Assembly (NCBI GenBank): GCA_045631305.1
Contig: JAZQUM010000147.1
Span: forward strand, 1-7,794
Reading direction: 5' to 3'
Length of the DNA stretch: 7,794 bases
Origin: JAZQUM01 sp045631305
GTDB taxonomy: Bacteria > Bacillota > Clostridia > Oscillospirales > Oscillospiraceae
A model generated the notes under the pieces. That model was not told the DNA's origin. It did no database searches and saw only the letters and a list, made by a program, of their open reading frames with translations. The translations under genes and the position numbers were made by a program. Shown here one piece after another: positions 7,184 to 7,794 of this stretch. Positions within the stretch are counted from its first letter, which is position 1; each line of letters starts with the position of its first letter.

Positions 7184-7211
7184 AAAAAGACCGCCCGAAG
7201 GCGGTCTTTTT
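7184..7211 (-). terminator. UUCG-tetraloop rho-independent terminator of rnfB
   Basis: GACCGCC and GGCGGTC arms within 7184-7195 and 7200-7211 close a TTCG loop on the minus strand (C-UUCG-G in RNA, an exceptionally stable tetraloop). The stem is flanked by A- and T-runs, making 12 possible pairs, and is followed by a T-run in the minus direction. It lies 7 nt after the rnfB stop codon. The symmetry would allow termination from both directions, though no plus-strand gene is seen. Confidence 0.95.
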
Positions 7212-7218
7212 CTCAATT

Positions 7219-7794
7219 TTATTCTGCCTTGGCGGCAGCGGCAGCCTTTGCTTCCGCAGCGGCCTTGGCGGCAGCAGCCTTGGCAGCGGCGGCAGCTTTC
7301 TGCTCTGCCTTGTAAGCTTCCTTGGCTTCCGCAGTAGGAATGGGGAAGATCACATTTCTGGGGCAGACCAGAGCGCACTTACCGCAGTCACCGCACTTGG
7401 TATAGTCGATGACAGGGAGATTGTTTTCCATGGTGATGGCACCGTTGGGGCAGGACTTGGCGCACAGGCCGCAGCCCATGCAGGCACTGTCACAAACCTT
7501 GACGGCAGCGGGGCCCTTATCGTGGTTGGCACAGGAAACGGAGGCCTTCTTGCTGTAAGGCACTTCGTCAATAAGGCCGCGGGGGCAAACCTTACGGCAG
7601 GCACCGCAGTTGGTGCACTTTTCCTTATCCACTTCAGCAACGCCCTTTTCATTAATGGCGATGGCGCCGAAACGGCAGGCTTCTGCGCAGGTGCCGCAGC
7701 CGAAGCAGCCGAACTTGCATTCCAGAGGACCTGCAGCCACCTTGGAAGCGGCGATGCAGTTGTTGAGGCCTACATAGTCATAGCGGCGCTTTGC
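7219..7794 (-). CDS. rnfB: Rnf electron transport complex subunit B (RnfB), 5' end cut by window edge
   Basis: RnfB is the polyferredoxin subunit that takes electrons from ferredoxin into the membrane Rnf complex (ferredoxin:NAD+ oxidoreductase, coupled to Na+ or H+ transport). The open frame runs off the right edge; 191 residues are visible. Seen: YDYVGLNNCIAASKVAAGP (5-23) and CKFGCFGCGTC (26-36), typical of the RnfB core. Four CxxCxxCxxxC [4Fe-4S] motifs have cysteines at 30/33/36/40, 60/63/66/70, 105/108/111/115 and 134/137/140/144. The first is followed by Arg instead of the usual Pro. Residues about 155-191 are an Ala/Lys/Glu-rich helical tail. The GTG at 7738-7740 is internal, not the start, because the family match continues upstream of it. 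It is followed by a terminator, fitting rnfB as the last gene of an rnf operon. Another polyferredoxin is possible but less likely. Confidence 0.88.
   Translation of the reverse strand, partial: AKRRYDYVGLNNCIAASKVAAGPLECKFGCFGCGTCAEACRFGAIAINEKGVAEVDKEKCTNCGACRKVCPRGLIDEVPYSKKASVSCANHDKGPAAVKVCDSACMGCGLCAKSCPNGAITMENNLPVIDYTKCGDCGKCALVCPRNVIFPIPTAEAKEAYKAEQKAAAAAKAAAAKAAAEAKAAAAAKAE
7222..7332 (-). repeat. Low-complexity Ala/Lys-coding tract at the rnfB 3' end
   Basis: This stretch encodes the last 37 residues of RnfB, with runs of four or five alanines separated by single Lys or Glu. The DNA is a degenerate series of GCC/GCA/GCG/GCT triplets, so length variation by slippage between strains is plausible. 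The predicted product is a long, charged alpha helix. Confidence 0.8.

Noticed and set aside
7122..7184. In-frame ATG extension of folC by 21 codons
   Set aside because: The extension overlaps the predicted -10 and start site, whereas an ideal AAGGAGG sits 7 nt before the GTG where FolC homology begins.
7222..7332. The Ala-codon-rich tract as a CRISPR or tandem repeat array
   Set aside because: There are no regular repeat units or spacers; it is in frame and is explained by the low-complexity RnfB tail.
7738..7740. GTG as a start codon for a 173-residue ferredoxin
   Set aside because: The frame stays open to the window edge, and the 18 residues upstream (YDYVGLNNCIAA region) match the RnfB core, so this is an internal valine.

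Overview
The window reads as a stretch of chromosome from a low-G+C-lineage (Firmicutes/Clostridia-type) anaerobe. The lineage is inferred from several signs: hrcA-grpE-dnaK-dnaJ gene order under CIRCE control, a 611-residue DnaK without the extra nucleotide-binding-domain segment of Gram-negative DnaKs, Gram-positive-style AGGAGG ribosome binding sites, and an RnfB-type ferredoxin subunit. Moderately high G+C in the coding sequence and the style of the DnaK N-terminus suggest an Oscillospirales-like member, but that is a guess. Every gene supported here lies on the minus strand, so transcription runs from the right edge to the left edge. There are no RNA genes, mobile elements or CRISPR arrays that I can support.

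In transcription order (right to left): (1) the 3' part of rnfB, the polyferredoxin subunit of the Rnf ferredoxin:NAD+ oxidoreductase, with four CxxCxxCxxxC clusters and an Ala/Lys-rich tail, closed by a UUCG-tetraloop terminator; (2) folC, folylpolyglutamate/dihydrofolate synthase, starting at a GTG and with its own promoter and terminator; (3) a CPA2-type cation:proton antiporter, with its own promoter, an AT-rich inverted repeat upstream of it, and a strong terminator; (4) the heat-shock operon hrcA-grpE-dnaK-dnaJ, with dnaJ cut by the left edge.

The heat-shock operon is the best-resolved regulatory unit. Its promoter lies between and within two CIRCE operators: the distal one contains the -35 hexamer inside its 9-nt spacer, and the proximal one covers the transcription start. 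HrcA, the first gene product, should bind both and repress its own operon; GrpE, DnaK and DnaJ form the Hsp70 cycle. A long perfect hairpin between dnaK and dnaJ could set different mRNA levels for the last gene.

Apart from these arrangements the window is ordinary housekeeping sequence. I did not find a previously undescribed system. The most useful items for a second look are the tandem CIRCE/promoter geometry, the dnaK-dnaJ hairpin, the antiporter upstream palindrome and the RnfB tail.
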